Assembly: GCF_034140825.1 (NCBI RefSeq)
Contig: NC_089038.1
Span: forward strand, 23,564,001-23,628,000
DNA: 64,000 nt
Source of the DNA: Oryza sativa Japonica Group
Lineage: Eukaryota > Streptophyta > Magnoliopsida > Poales > Poaceae
Direction: 5' to 3'
Shown here: in pieces, positions 49,974-61,404 of the stretch
Numbering within the stretch: position 1 is the first letter of the stretch
How the letters are laid out: the number at the start of each line of letters is the position of its first letter
Notes under the pieces: generated by a model
What the model saw: only the letters and a program-made list of their open reading frames with translations
What the model was told of the DNA's origin: nothing
Databases searched by the model: none
Program-made: the position numbers and the translations under genes

Positions 49974-50269
49974 GGCTCAATTTAGATACTTCAAAATGGC
50001 AAAAGTTTTATCATTTTATAGCATTTTTACCATTTTGGATCTATACACTAGTAGCAAAAGTTGGCAATTTGGCATTTGCTAGTCCATAGTAGCAAATTGT
50101 GCCAAAAAGTGCTTTGGGACCACTCCCTCTCTCTTTCTCTCTCTCACTTTAGCGCTAGAATGGCAAAACTTTAACATACATCTAAACACCAACTAGTACT
50201 TTTGCAATGTCAAAACTTTCCCACTAAAACTTTTGTCATTTGCGATTACAAATGTATCTAAACATGCCC
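49974..50269. mobile_element. Tourist-like MITE
   Basis: TTA flanks both ends (49971-49973 and 50270-50272). The left end 'ggctcaatttagatac' and reversed right end 'gggcatgtttagatac' are inverted copies, and the similarity continues to 'caaaagtttta'. Confidence 0.7.
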
Positions 50270-50877
50270 TTAAACGACATGGTTTACCGCGACGCCTATT
50301 GGTTTGGTTGTTCGGAACAAGTCGTGTAAAAAAGAGATCAGAGCTGTACTGTGTCCCTGTAGCTGTCACTGAGCTCAGCATGAGCAGGATGCGTGCGAAG
50401 GACGCCTTTTTCAGCTTTTTTTTTTCACTGTCTCCAGTGTGTGTGCATGGCAATTTCATGTAGCGGCAGCGGCTAGATGATGACATCGACACGAGTGGCC
50501 CGCACGATCCAAACGAGATCGACTGGGACGATGTCGTTCAAATCGCGCGGGAGTCAAAACCTCGAAGGGGGAGTAATTTCTCATTTGTCAATAGTGACAT
50601 CAACCATGTAGTGGTAATTACATATTGCACCAGTGTGCTTCTCCTATCACCAACATCTCATCTCAAGACACACACACACGCAGCTAACCGGACGATTGAA
50701 ATCCGATGAAAGAAGTATCAAGAAATTCATGAAACTTCAAAGAATTAACATCACACCGTAAGTAATTTCCTAAGACAAACACAAGGACGCAGCCAAAAAA
50801 AATGAAATGAAGGAAAAAAAAATTCAGGACCTTTCATAGAGTTACCGAACGAGCAACTATGCTGAGTGATCAACGCT
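50270..50877. other. Intergenic, downstream of the receptor gene
   Basis: Contains the probable 3' UTR of the minus-strand receptor gene. No coding sequence was recognised. Confidence 0.4.
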
Positions 50878-52971
50878 TCAGCTCTCGCGGGTCGACCCGG
50901 CGGGCCTGAGCGGCCGGTCGTCGGCGTCGTCCATCGACACGCTCCGGGCGGTCCGCGCGGAGCCCGCGCCGCCCAGCTGCTCGATGCGCACGACGATCTC
51001 CGGCATCGCCGGCCGCTGGTCCGGCACGGTCACGGTGCAGTCCATCGCCAGCCGCAGCATCTCCACCATCTCGTCCTCGGCGCCGGGGTGCCTGAGGAGC
51101 TCCGTGTCGAACACCTCGGACGTCCACTCCTCCCGCACGACGGAGCGCGCCCACCGCGGCAGGTCCACGCCCTCGTCGTCGTGCAGCACGGCGTGCGTGG
51201 GGGCCTTCCCGGTGAGCAGCTCCAGGAGCAGCACGCCGAAGCTGTACACGTCGGCCTTCTGCGACAGCCGCCACGGGTCCGCCACCACCTCCGGCGCGCG
51301 GTACCCCGCCACCCGGCTGGACGGCGCGCCCGCCGGGCCGACGAGGTGCGCGAGGCCGTGGTCCGCCACGCGCGCGTCCACCGACGACCGGCTGAGGAGT
51401 ACGTTCGACGACTTGATGTTGCCGTGCACCACCTTGGAGCCCGTCGCGTGGATGTACTCCAGCCCGCGCGCCGACGCCAGCGCGATGCGCCTCCTCGACT
51501 CCCAGAGCAGCGGCGACCGGCCGGAGCCACGGTTTCCTGGAATCGCCAGCTCAAGTCAGAACTGAAAATGGAGAGAAAAGCAAGCGAGAACCCAGTCGAA
51601 CACCGAGCATGCATACATACCGTGAAGCATCGACGAGAGGCTGCCCATGGCGACGAACTCGTACACCATGAGCTTCTCGTCCTTGCTGAAGTAGTAGGCC
51701 TGCAGTGGCACGACGTTGGGGTGGTCCAGCCCGCCGATCGCCGCGACCTTGTCCCGGAACTCGCGCTCCGGCAATGAGGTCTCCTTGAGGCGCTTCACGG
51801 CGACCACCGGCCCGGTCTCGAGCGCGGCCTTGTACGTGGTCCCGTACGTGCCCTTGCCGAGCACCTCGGCCGACGCGCGCAGCAGGTCCTCGAGGTCGTA
51901 CGGCCGCGGCACCCTCCCGAAGAAGAAGAGCTTCTTCTTTCCTGCGACGTTGGCGGCGACGGCCGGTTGTATCGCGGGGACCACCGCCGCCGGCGGCGGC
52001 GGCGGCCGCGCGTCCGAGACGCGCGGCGTGTACACGCTCGGGCTCATTGCCTCTTTGCTGTGCAAGGCGAGCTCCGCCGCGACGTCACGGCTGTGGTGCG
52101 GTCTTGGCTTGCGCTGCAGCGCGCCACACGCGAGGACCAGAACGCCGGCGACGAGAAGGAAGCCGAGCGCGCAGCCGATCACAATGCCGGCAATGGCTCC
52201 TCCGGCTAGGCGGCGTCCGCCCCTCCCGCGGCCGACCGCCGAGACCGCGCCTTCTGGCGAGAGCGCCGGAGCCTGCGACGGTGGGATGGAAATCGGCGTT
52301 CGGCAAGCGGCGAGGGGCTTGCCGCACAGCGACATGCCGAGGAAAGACGTCGCCGGCATGCCGCTGAGACCGCTGGGTATCCCGCCTGTGAGGTTGTTGA
52401 AGGAGACGTTGAACGAGGTGAGCAATGGCATGTTGACATTCGGCAGCTCGCCGGTGAGGAGGTTGCCGTCCAAGTAGAGCAGCTGTAGCCTCCCGTTCTT
52501 GGCAATGCTCGCCGGAATCCTCCCGGAAAAGCGGTTCTCCGCGAGGTTGAGCTGCGTCAGCGCCGGGAGAGCCAGAATCTCCGGGGGGAGCTCGCCGGAG
52601 AAGTGATTCGACTGCAGATTAATTACCCGGAGCTCCGCGCACTTGGCCAGGTCGGACGGCAGCGGGCCGGAGAGCGCGTTGTAGCGCAGCGACAGCACGG
52701 CGAGCTTGTCGAGGCCCCCGAGCGCGCCCACGGGGACGTTGCCGCGGAGTCCAACCCCCGGGAGGTGGACCTCCACGACGCGGCCGCCGGAGCACACGAC
52801 GCCCGTCCACGAGCACGTCGGCTGGGACGTGTTCCACGACACGGTCGCCGACCCGAACGGCGCGATGAACGCCTGCAGCGCCGCGGCGTCCGACGCGATG
52901 TCGTTGGCCCCGGCGGAGAGCGCCAGGAGCAGCAGGAGCGCGGCGGCCGCGGCGGCCGGCGGTGGCAGCAT
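50878..52971 (-). CDS. LRR receptor-like kinase, probable inactive (LRR-III type)
   Basis: Exons 52971-51621 and 51536-50878 encode 669 residues. Order: signal peptide (1-22), the capping Cys pair CSWTGVVC at 53-60, about five leucine-rich repeats (70-205), a Ser/Pro juxtamembrane stretch, a membrane helix at about 258-284, a basic/proline linker, then a kinase-like domain from about 360. The glycine loop (LGKGTYGTTYKA) and VAVKRLK lysine are present. The catalytic HRD motif is replaced by VVHGNIKSSNVLL and DFG by ADHGLAHL, so both catalytic aspartate contexts are altered. This matches the plant LRR-III family (RKL1/RLK902-like), whose members mostly act as pseudokinase co-receptors. The start is chosen for the signal peptide; an upstream in-frame ATG at 53172 would bury it. 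Confidence 0.93.
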
Positions 52972-55229
52972 CGCTGCGTGGATGGATGGTTTTTCTTGGC
53001 TGATCACACCATGCGGCGGTGGGAGGAGGAGGAGAAGCAGAAGAGGAAAGGAGGGAAGAAACAAACAAGCGAAGCAGAATATTGGAATTTGGAAAGGAGA
53101 CTTTCCATTGCTTTTGTTTACGGACAAGGAGAAAAAACGGAGGATGCCACAAATGACATCGCAAGTTCGCAACCGCGCTACGAGATCCCGGCGCGATCTC
53201 GTACGTCCGATTACATTTCCAACGGCTCAGATCGAGAGATGCACGTTGACAAAGCTTTGCCTTGCCGGGCGTTGATCCTGAATCCCTCCCTCCTACGTAC
53301 AGTACGTACTAGTGTTGATGTTGCGATTTTGATAGCATAACAACCAGAAGTACAACAATAGTGCCTGAGAAGATTTGCACAGAACTGTAGCTGACTTAGA
53401 TTTGCAACAAGGCTAACAGTGTGTTTTACCATCTGCGTATTACCGGTCGTTTTCACGAACACAGGTGTTAGCTGGAGCTACTCCTTACCTGTAAACGGTG
53501 ATCAAGAATCTTTAATTCAGGTTAGCTGAAGGTAGGATCATGTTGACATCACAAAGCTGGATGCAGAGTTTCCGTTTTCTTTTTTGCGATGCCACACGAC
53601 AGAGTAAACAACGGACGTACGACCAGGTCCTGGAACCGTAACCGTCGACAGATTCGGTGGCCTGTAGATGCCATCATGGCGTAATTATCGTAGCGGTGTG
53701 TCAACCATCGATGGTTGCAAAAGGCTTTATTTATCAGTAATATTGAATCACCAACTTACCTATCTTTGCTGTACCACAGAATTAAGGCTCGCTTAAGCCA
53801 ACGGGAACAACGACTGATAATCAGACACGCACAAAAAAACGCAAAGCTACGACAGAGTGGTCTCAATTCTCCTGCAGTGATCAGCTGTACACACCACGTA
53901 CAAGTTGTCACCATTGCTGGATATATTCCCTTATGTGAATCTAACTACTACCTAGGCACCAAACTTTTTTTTAGATCAAAACTTTCACTTGCAAATGGAA
54001 GTCCCGCAGTAGACAATAGTTGGTTCATTTTTTGTGTCACCTTTTGGGCAGGAAGAGAGCTTTTTGTCTGGCTTCTTGACGCGTAATACAGGATGGCTTA
54101 AAGCACAGATACAATACAGATCAGACCCCGGAGATTGGCTGCCAAAAAGAATCCGAAACGACTAAAGATTGGGGGTCATTTGGACCTTGGTCATCCGCCA
54201 ACACTACGGCCGTGGAGACGCTGACCTTCTGTATGAACATGGTTACATGGTGGGGCTCCTTCAACCGCTGCGTATATTGTATTGCAGAACCGAAATGGAT
54301 TCTGTTGAGTGCGATCAACAACCGATGATAATCTTCGTCGTCTGCATCCTCCTAAAACGCGGTTTAGGATTTACGAATCGGTGGTAGATGTGCACATCCA
54401 CCGTCGTTTTGTGCGATAAACGACAGTTTTATTATAGAGTATATAGGCGTGCAACCGTATCGAAGATCTCTTGGAGTTTATTGCCGGATGGATGGATCGA
54501 TTAATGCTTTTTTTGATGTGTGTGTTCTTGGCTGCGTTTGTTGGGACGTAGGGGCACTGTGTAACGTGATGGAAAGCATGGATCTGGTTTCGTGCATCCA
54601 GCCAGCCAGCATGCTTTGTTGATCAAGTGATGTGGCAATCATTGTCCAATCAGTGAGAAGCATTGATCGCGCGGAAACGAGATCCTAGCTGTACTAGCCT
54701 ACTGCTAGGGAAAGGTAGAGAGTGCTGTCCCTGTCTAAGATCCATGGAACAAGAAGTATGGATGTAGGAGTATGGAACTGGAGCTAAGATCAATGCCCGG
54801 TGTGGGATCTCGAAACGATTGCGTGAGCATTAAAAAAGGACGAGGGATTAACTGAAAACTGTTGGAGCAGACGAAGTACTTCGTATTAGAGCATGTACAG
54901 TAAGATATCAGCAGGCTGCAAAATAAGTTGGAAGAGAGAAGGGGAGAGAGAGAGAGAGGGTGAATGAGCGATTAATTTGTAGCCGGGCTACACACAGAAA
55001 CCAAAATAAGCTCTTTACATGCATGCTAACCTCATCAAACCCAAGGAAGAAAAGTACCCGGGAGAGAAAACTAATGGGTATAAAACAATAAAATAGTATT
55101 GTGTGACCCATCATATTATAGCTAATCTAGTGTGTTTCACTAGCTATAAGATGACCTGGAGAAAATTATCGCCAAACTCGTGGCTCATGAAGCTTTCAGC
55201 TCGTTTACCTTAACGGCTCAACTCAAGCG
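52972..55229. other. Intergenic, upstream of the receptor gene
   Basis: Likely 5' UTR and promoter of the receptor next to 52972; no gene beyond. Around 54890-55160 is AT-rich text with an (ag)n run and MITE-like character, but no defined ends. Confidence 0.35.
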
Positions 55230-56701
55230 CACTACTAGAATCCACCAACTTCCCTAGAGCCAAATACACTAGGGATCAGGGGAAAAACTCTGGCGAACAG
55301 ATTCCCCTAGGGTGAACCCTGGGATCCATTCTACGGGAACAACACAGCTCCCTAGAGTTTTTCAAGGAGAACCTAGGGAAAGATTCCGTTCCCTAGAGTT
55401 TCACTCCATAGGGATAGTTGTACATGTGGCGCAAACTGAATCTGACGTGTAAAGTGGATTTCTTTTGGTTTTCAGCCAAATTTAGGAAAAATATTACCAT
55501 TTAAATAAAATTGCATATTTCATTGTTTTATTTTGGTTTCTTTATTTTACTGTCTTCCTTTGCCTCAACATCAAAGCTAAAACATTAGTTGAAATAAAAA
55601 TGCCATTCTATTATCAATAGAAAAATACTCAATTACATTGATTCTTCAGTTTACATATACTTTTGTAGTACAAAGTGGAGCTGAAAAGTTGACAAAAAAT
55701 TCCTCTCACAAACATATGATACACACTTCAGATGTGCTGATGAGCTGATGCTATCATCGCTCAGATCGAAACGATAAAAACATAAAAGACAACACATGTT
55801 CTTGAAAACGAATCTAAACCACTTGATACTAGCGTGCTTCTGCAACAACAGTGGAAACTTGAAAAACTGCATCCGCAAAGAACTGAAGTGGAACTAATCT
55901 TGTTTGTTCTCCAATGCTTCCAGCCCTTGCCTCTTGAAAAGAAAACCCAAATAGCATGCTCAACAGCCCAGATCAAGATAATATGCAAATGGGCACACAT
56001 ATGAAAGAAACTTCAGTTCGAGCTCAGTTGAAACAACACTTACTTGGATTTGTACTTCCATTGCTGGTCAGCATCATGATGGAGGCTGGAGCATCAGCAA
56101 CCTTGTGGTGCTCGCTGCTTGCTGGAGTGCGCTCTTGTGCTGCACGCTACGAAGAAAAAAAAGGAGAGGAAAGGAGCTGAGAAAATTGGATCGAAACAAC
56201 TTATGCAAGACGGAGACAACGGCGTGTGGTGAGAGAGGAGGCTCCGTCGAGCTTGTCGAGAGCGGCAGCTGTCGGGTGCTTGCTGGCGACCGGTTGCTAG
56301 AGCTCGAGGTTTGGTCAAGGAAAGGGCAGGGGCCGCCGTGCCGGCCGGCCGCCGCACGCCGGCCGGCCGTTGGGGTGAAGAAAAACGAGAGGATGTGGTT
56401 TGCTTGAGCTGTGGAGAAGATAAGGTGGGCCCAACATTTATTGGGCAGAAATTTTGTATGTCGAGGGCGCGTTCCTTGGTCGCAGCAAGGAAAAAAATTG
56501 AAAAAAAATATTGGAAGTAATCAGACCACCATGCTGATGTGGAGTAGCTACGTGTCATTTCAGCCAAAGTTCCCTAGGAATACTTCTTTCCCTTAGAGTT
56601 ATCAATTTGCTCCCTAGGGATACTTTTGGTTTCCCTTGGATGGCTTTAACAACTCTAGGGAACAATTTTAACTCTAGGGAACCCGTTGAATTCTAGTAGT
56701 G
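55230..56701. mobile_element. Non-autonomous CACTA (En/Spm-type) element
   Basis: The left end is cactactagaatcc; the right end reversed is cactactagaattc. Subterminal regions are packed with the repeat 'ttccctagag'/'tccctaggg' in both directions within about 200 bp of each end, as in transposase-binding repeats of CACTA elements. The interior has no transposase. A minus-strand stretch near 56.0-56.2 kb ends in a donor-like 'caag/taagtg' and may be captured sequence. Flanking triplets gcg and agc do not match, so the target duplication is unclear. Confidence 0.85.
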
Positions 56702-57348
56702 AGCTAGGTTACGAGTTATGGAGTATTCATGAGTTTAACGAGCTGAACCAATAGTCCACTAGGGCAGCATACGGTACAATTCTCTACTAGACAAAAATAA
56801 GTCCATGCTATACCGATTGACTAGGTCTAAAAAGAACACTAAAGTTCATATTGATCCAAACCCTATTCTCCACTCATCATTACTGCTACATTGGCGCCAC
56901 ACGACCATACATCACCATTGCCGTCTTGTGCCGGTGCCAGAACATTGGCTCCTCACCTCCTCCCTCATCAGTCACTAAACTCCTAACGAGCTCAACTGAG
57001 TCAAACCATCTTAACGTCTGCCCATAGGTAGGACTAAAGTTTAGAGGAGTCATAAAATGCATAGTGGCATATCAACCACTCTCATAGGCGCCCCGCGCCC
57101 AAGCACCAAAAGGTTGTGGTGTTGGGCGAGCCTAATAATTCTATAGACTAGAGTGTATAGGAATTTTTCTAGTATGCTATGCGATTTTCTTGTGGGAGCT
57201 TCTAGCATGTACAATTTTTTTTCATAATTAAGAGTTCTTATAAACAACCTGTCTAGATTACGAGAAGCTATAGTTGTAAAAACTAAAAAGTAAACTAAAA
57301 GACAAGCTGATTTTTTTCAATTTCTCTAGATTTTTATCGGCCAGATTC
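56702..57348. other. Intergenic
   Basis: Nothing recognised. Confidence 0.3.
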
Positions 57349-57351
57349 TTA

Positions 57352-57703
57352 GGCCCCTTTGATTCAAAGAAAATTCATAGGAATTTTAGAGGATTTTATT
57401 TCTATAGGAATTTTTCCTATATAGTCCTTTGAATTAAAGGAATGGTCCTATGAAATTCCTATGGAATGCCTCTTCCCATGCAATTTTTGGAGGAAATATA
57501 ACATGAGGTAGAACCTCATGGTAAGAATCTATTGAGTTTTTATCTCTCCTCAAATTCCTGTGTTTTTCCTGCGGCCCAATTAAACAGTCATCCCTATGTT
57601 TTTCCTGCGTTTTGCAATCCTCTGTTTTACATTTGCATTCTTATTAGAATACTATGTTTTTCCTATTCCTCTGTGTTTTTCATTTTTGTGATTTAAAGGG
57701 GTC
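57352..57703. mobile_element. Tourist-like MITE, copy 1
   Basis: TTA duplications lie at 57349-57351 and 57704-57706. The ends 'ggcccctttgattcaaag' and 'gatttaaaggggtc' are inverted. The interior repeats 'cctataggaattt'-type motifs. Confidence 0.8.
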
Positions 57704-57731
57704 TTAGATGATGCTTTTGATGAGAATCTAA

Positions 57732-58061
57732 GGGCTCCTTTGATTTAAATGATCGGTATAGGATTTTTTGTAGGATTCACAATCCTATGGATTATTTCCT
57801 ATGGATGCCTTTGATTCATAGGAAATGAAAGGAAACATTCCTAAGGATTGCATCCCTTTAGTTTATTTTCACATGAAAAAAAGAAAGAGGTCTGACCTCT
57901 TGGGAAGAGAAATCCTGTGTTTTTTCCTATAGAACTATCAAGGGCACATTTCATCTTTTCATGTGTTTTTAATTCCCACAGGATTGAAGAATTATACTAC
58001 TTCAATTTCTACGTTTTTTCTATTCCTATGTTTTTTACTACCCTACGAATCCAAGTGGCTC
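57732..58061. mobile_element. Tourist-like MITE, copy 2
   Basis: The ends 'gggctcctttgatttaaa' and 'gaatccaagtggctc' belong to the same family as copy 1. Flanking triplets are taa and tag, an imperfect duplication. It sits 28 bp from copy 1. Confidence 0.65.
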
Positions 58062-59102
58062 TAGATCTTTCTAAATAGGCTCGGCACTACGGCAGAGGAG
58101 CGAGCAACTGTAGCGTGTATGGGCGTCCGTCCGGTCAGTCCACTGCGGCTCCCGTGGTTTTGGCCCACGCGGGGCGCGTACGGGCTGCCGGCCTGCCGAG
58201 TGGCGACCGTGTTGCTGCCTGGTGCTCGCTTTGTTCGTAGGCCTTCTTCATAGCGGATACCGTGCGCAATCCAACCGTGCGCGCAATCAGATAAGCGGAC
58301 GGAATCGATTTGGCGATTCTGTAGCGGTGGAGAGCAATCCAACGTCTCTTTGGAGCCACAAATTTAAACCGGGTCCTTGTTACTAATGCCGAGTTCCAGA
58401 TCTTGAATTGGAGTTTTCAAACGAGATACACAGGCAACTGGAAAAATTACAAATTCTCAAGTGGGTAGTCAGGCGTGGACTAGCCAATTGATGATGTGGA
58501 GTCGTTTTTCATCGTTTCCGTGAAAATATCACGAGGGAAAAAAAAGATCCTGGACTAGCGTCACCTTCCGCAGTAATAAAAGTCGGTCTTCTCCCAAAAG
58601 AAGCCCACGTATTCCATATTTCCGTTCCCATAGATTCTCTCCGAACTTCACACACGCCATAACCCATATCTTACACAGACATGTGGGCCACACATAACTT
58701 GTACCCCACCTGTCATCGTCACCGTTAAGCAAAAACGACTTTTCACTCCGATCCGGTTACTCTATCCATGTCGCACTCTTTCTCGCCGGGCCCACACAAC
58801 ACGGCGGCCCATAACCGACAAGCGGGCCCCACGCGAGGACGGTTCCGAACTCCCAGACCCACACGGCAGCGAGGCCACCCGCGACTTATCCGCAGAGATC
58901 CCCCTTCGAATCGAAACCCTTGAGCTTTTTTTTTTTTCGCTTAAACCAAATTCTTTTCGCATCCCCAATCCCACCACGCCTACCCTAAACCCACGGCGAT
59001 CTCCTCCTATATTTCCTCCGGTCGCAGGCGATTCCACCGGCGACGCACCGCGAGATCGCATTTTCGTTGGTTTTGTTTTATTTGTGGCAATTTGGGGAAG
59101 TG
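58062..59102. other. Intergenic and promoter of the coiled-coil protein gene
   Basis: No gene is supported at 58.06-58.7 kb. From 58760 the text is GC-rich and likely contains promoter and 5' UTR; antisense frames there are shadows. Confidence 0.4.
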
Positions 59103-60014
59103 ATGGGCGGCGGGAACCGCATCTCCGGTGGCGGCGGCGGCGGATTCTTGAAGCCGCTTGCCGGCGTGTCGTTCGCGTTTATGCCCGGGGTGGGCGCGTT
59201 CTACTTCCTGGTTGGGTCGGTGCTTGGGTTCTTGGCGATGGTGTACTCGTCCGAGTCCGACGAGGCCGGCGGCGACTGGGCCTCCGCGGAGCGCTGGGTT
59301 GCGCTGGCGAGGTCGGTGAGCGCCCCCCAGATGTTTGTTGGAATTCCCCTCCTGCTCCTGGCGACGGGGGTCTGGCGCCTCGGCAAGCGGTGCGAGGCCG
59401 TGGAGGGGCTCGTCGGGAACGCGGACGCCACGGTGCAGGCATTGCGCGTCGGCGGCGTCGTCTGCGCCGTGTGCGGGACGAAGATACTGGCCCTGAAGAA
59501 GAAAGGCGGCCTGCCCCCGTCCCCGACCCCGTCCCCGGCCCGCTCCAAGGGGAGCTGCTCCGACAAGCCGGTCGCGAGGTCGCTGGCCGCCGAGCTGGAG
59601 CAGGAGGCCAACGCGGAGGAAGACGAGTGCGCGGCGGCCGGCGACGCGAACGGCGGCTGCGGCAGCGGTGCGGAGGAGGGCGGCAGCGTGGAGCGGCTGA
59701 GGCGCCGGCTCGCGGCCGAGAGGAGGCGGAGGGAGGCCGCGCTGGAGGAGCTGGAGAAGGAGAGGCGCGCGGCGGCGTCCGCGGCCGACGAGGCCATGGC
59801 CAAGATCGCGTGCCTCCGCAACGAGAAGGCGCTGGTGGAGCGCGAGGCGCGGCAGTTCCGGGAGATGGCGCAGCAGAAGCAGATGTACGACCGGCAGCAG
59901 ATCGAGTCGCTCCAGTGGGTGATCCAGAGGTTCGGCATGCCGTGCGGCGAGGCCGAGGTGTCCTCCGAGCGGGCCGTGTCGGAGACCAGCGAGGACGACA
60001 GAGACAGGAAGTAG
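59103..60014 (+). CDS. Membrane-anchored coiled-coil protein, zein-binding (GTD-binding)-like
   Basis: A single-exon frame of 303 residues from ATG 59103. The frame is open upstream but has no earlier ATG. Two hydrophobic segments near the N-terminus (about 22-47, VSFAFMPGVGAFYFLVGSVL; and about 76-90, MFVGIPLLLLATGVW) suggest membrane anchoring. A Pro/Ser linker and acidic stretch follow, then a coiled coil at about 195-275 (RRREAALEELEKERRAAASA, AMAKIACLRNEKALVERE and RQFREMAQQKQMYDRQQIES). That pattern of ELEKER.A...A..EAM..I..L..EKA..E.EA.Q..R.M resembles the zein-binding/GTD-binding domain (PF04576) of plant myosin-XI receptor proteins (MyoB). This protein is much shorter than typical MyoB members, so receptor function is an inference. 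Confidence 0.8.
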   Translation: MGGGNRISGGGGGGFLKPLAGVSFAFMPGVGAFYFLVGSVLGFLAMVYSSESDEAGGDWASAERWVALARSVSAPQMFVGIPLLLLATGVWRLGKRCEAVEGLVGNADATVQALRVGGVVCAVCGTKILALKKKGGLPPSPTPSPARSKGSCSDKPVARSLAAELEQEANAEEDECAAAGDANGGCGSGAEEGGSVERLRRRLAAERRRREAALEELEKERRAAASAADEAMAKIACLRNEKALVEREARQFREMAQQKQMYDRQQIESLQWVIQRFGMPCGEAEVSSERAVSETSEDDRDRK

Positions 60015-60329
60015 CCCACTCCCTCCTTCCTTCTTGGTAGTATACTCTAGTATAGCTCGATGAAACAGTAATGGCGGCCGAAGCTGCTGTAGATGCTGCT
60101 TGTCTAAAAGCTTTTGATGGTTTCATCAGCATTCAGCAGCAATGTAGGGGCCTCCGGGGTGCCCAAGTTTTGAAATTTCGATAGCTGGTGCTACTGGGAG
60201 AATCCTCTGGTGGTTGTCAAAGCTCTGCTGAAGATTAGCAGAGCTAATGCACCTGTAAATATGTCATCTTTCACAAGACCTTAATATATGATTAACAATT
60301 GCACACAATATGCTTCATATGTTTTTGTT
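60015..60329 (+). other. Probable 3' UTR of the coiled-coil protein gene
   Basis: AT-rich non-coding text following the stop, with 'aatatatga' near 60283. No other feature was seen. Confidence 0.4.
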
Positions 60330-60745
60330 GTTCAGCAGCACATCTGTGAACTTGCAGAAATCTGTGAATCTGTTTTGCAGGTTTTAGTAAATTAGACTGG
60401 ATTTCACAACAAGATTAATTTCTGATGCTCCATGTTTATTTGCTCAGCAGAACATTTTTAAACATACAGAACCATTGTCGTGTGCAGTCGGTGAATCTGT
60501 CTTGCAGCTTTCAGTAAAGCGGAGTGGAATTGACAAGGAGATTTGTTTTCTTGGTTTGCTGTAAATTCCTGGATAATTTCTGATGCTTCATGTTTTCTTT
60601 GGTCAGCAGAACATTCTAAACCTGCAGACTCATTATTGTGCAGTCTGTGAATATGTTTTGCAGGTTTCAGTAAATTAGACTGGAGCTGACAACAAGATTA
60701 GTTTTTTTTGGTTTGCTTTAAATTCCTGGATAATTTCTGCACTGG
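60330..60745. repeat. Three imperfect tandem copies, period about 150 bp
   Basis: Each copy carries 'cagcagaaca'/'cagcagcaca', then 'gtgaatctgttttgcaggtt' (variants 'gaatctgtcttgcagctt' and 'gaatatgttttgcaggtt'), 'cagtaaattagactgga' and 'acaacaagatta'. Copies start near 60330, 60447 and 60603. The last two also share 'ggtttgctgtaaattcctgg' and variants. Confidence 0.85.
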
Positions 60746-60803
60746 AGCATTGTTATAAGCAGTCCTGACAAGAAATGCTTCGAAGAACGCAGAAATCTAA
60801 ATT

Positions 60804-60892
60804 ACCTGCTAAGTATATCAGCGTTGTTGGTATCCGATATCGTATAATCGTCTGATTTCTGATTAAATAACCTGCTAAGTATATCAGCGTTG
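60804..60892. repeat. 23-bp direct repeat pair
   Basis: 'cctgctaagtatatcagcgt' occurs at about 60806 and again at about 60871, with 'tg' following in both. The copies are identical over about 23 bp. Confidence 0.85.
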
Positions 60893-61175
60893 GGCAGGAC
60901 AAGTTCTCAACTTGTTCCTGTTATTTTCTCAAACTGCTAAATGGTTTATTTTTTTTTACAATTTTTTTATGAAAAAGTTGTTTTTAATTAAAGAATTATA
61001 TTAATTTTGTTTTTAACTAATAATTAATTAACGATGCGCTAATGTGATGTTTCATTTTACGTGCGTGGAGGGAGAGCCTAACCCTTTGATTCGAACTCAA
61101 CAATGTAGGGTGAAACTTAGGCTCTCTTTATTTTTACTTAAGAATTTTGGACCATGTTGCACCGTATAAGTGGTA

Positions 61176-61404
61176 CTCGCTCTATTCAGTAAGTAAGATG
61201 TTTTGATTTTTTTTCAAACTTCTTTAATTTAGCTTTGAACAAAATTATAAAAGCTTATAGAAACCTTTTCAAAATAATATAGATATATTATCAAAATATA
61301 TTCAATGTTAAATTTAATAAAAGTAATTTGTTGTTGTAAATATAACTATATTTTCTATAAACATGTTTAACCTTCTTATAATATAAAAGGATGGAATACG
61401 GAAC
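61176..61404. mobile_element. Degenerate Stowaway-like MITE
   Basis: TA flanks it (61174-61175 and 61405-61406). The left 'ctcgctctattcag' and right 'ggatggaatacggaac' ends are weakly inverted. Body composition (ttttttcaaactt, 'aacatgtttaacc') is typical of the family. Confidence 0.5.

Noticed and set aside
53100-53172. Upstream in-frame ATG (53172) as start of the LRR receptor
   Set aside because: It would put about 67 extra residues before the signal peptide; the ATG at 52971 gives the standard secretory N-terminus.
54890-55165. Possible MITE
   Set aside because: AT-rich with an (ag)n run, but I could not find matching inverted ends or a target duplication.
59084-60132. Frames of about 315 codons on both strands at the coiled-coil gene
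   Set aside because: Composition is Arg/Gly/Ala-rich low complexity; the frame from 59103 has membrane helices and a coiled coil and is preferred.
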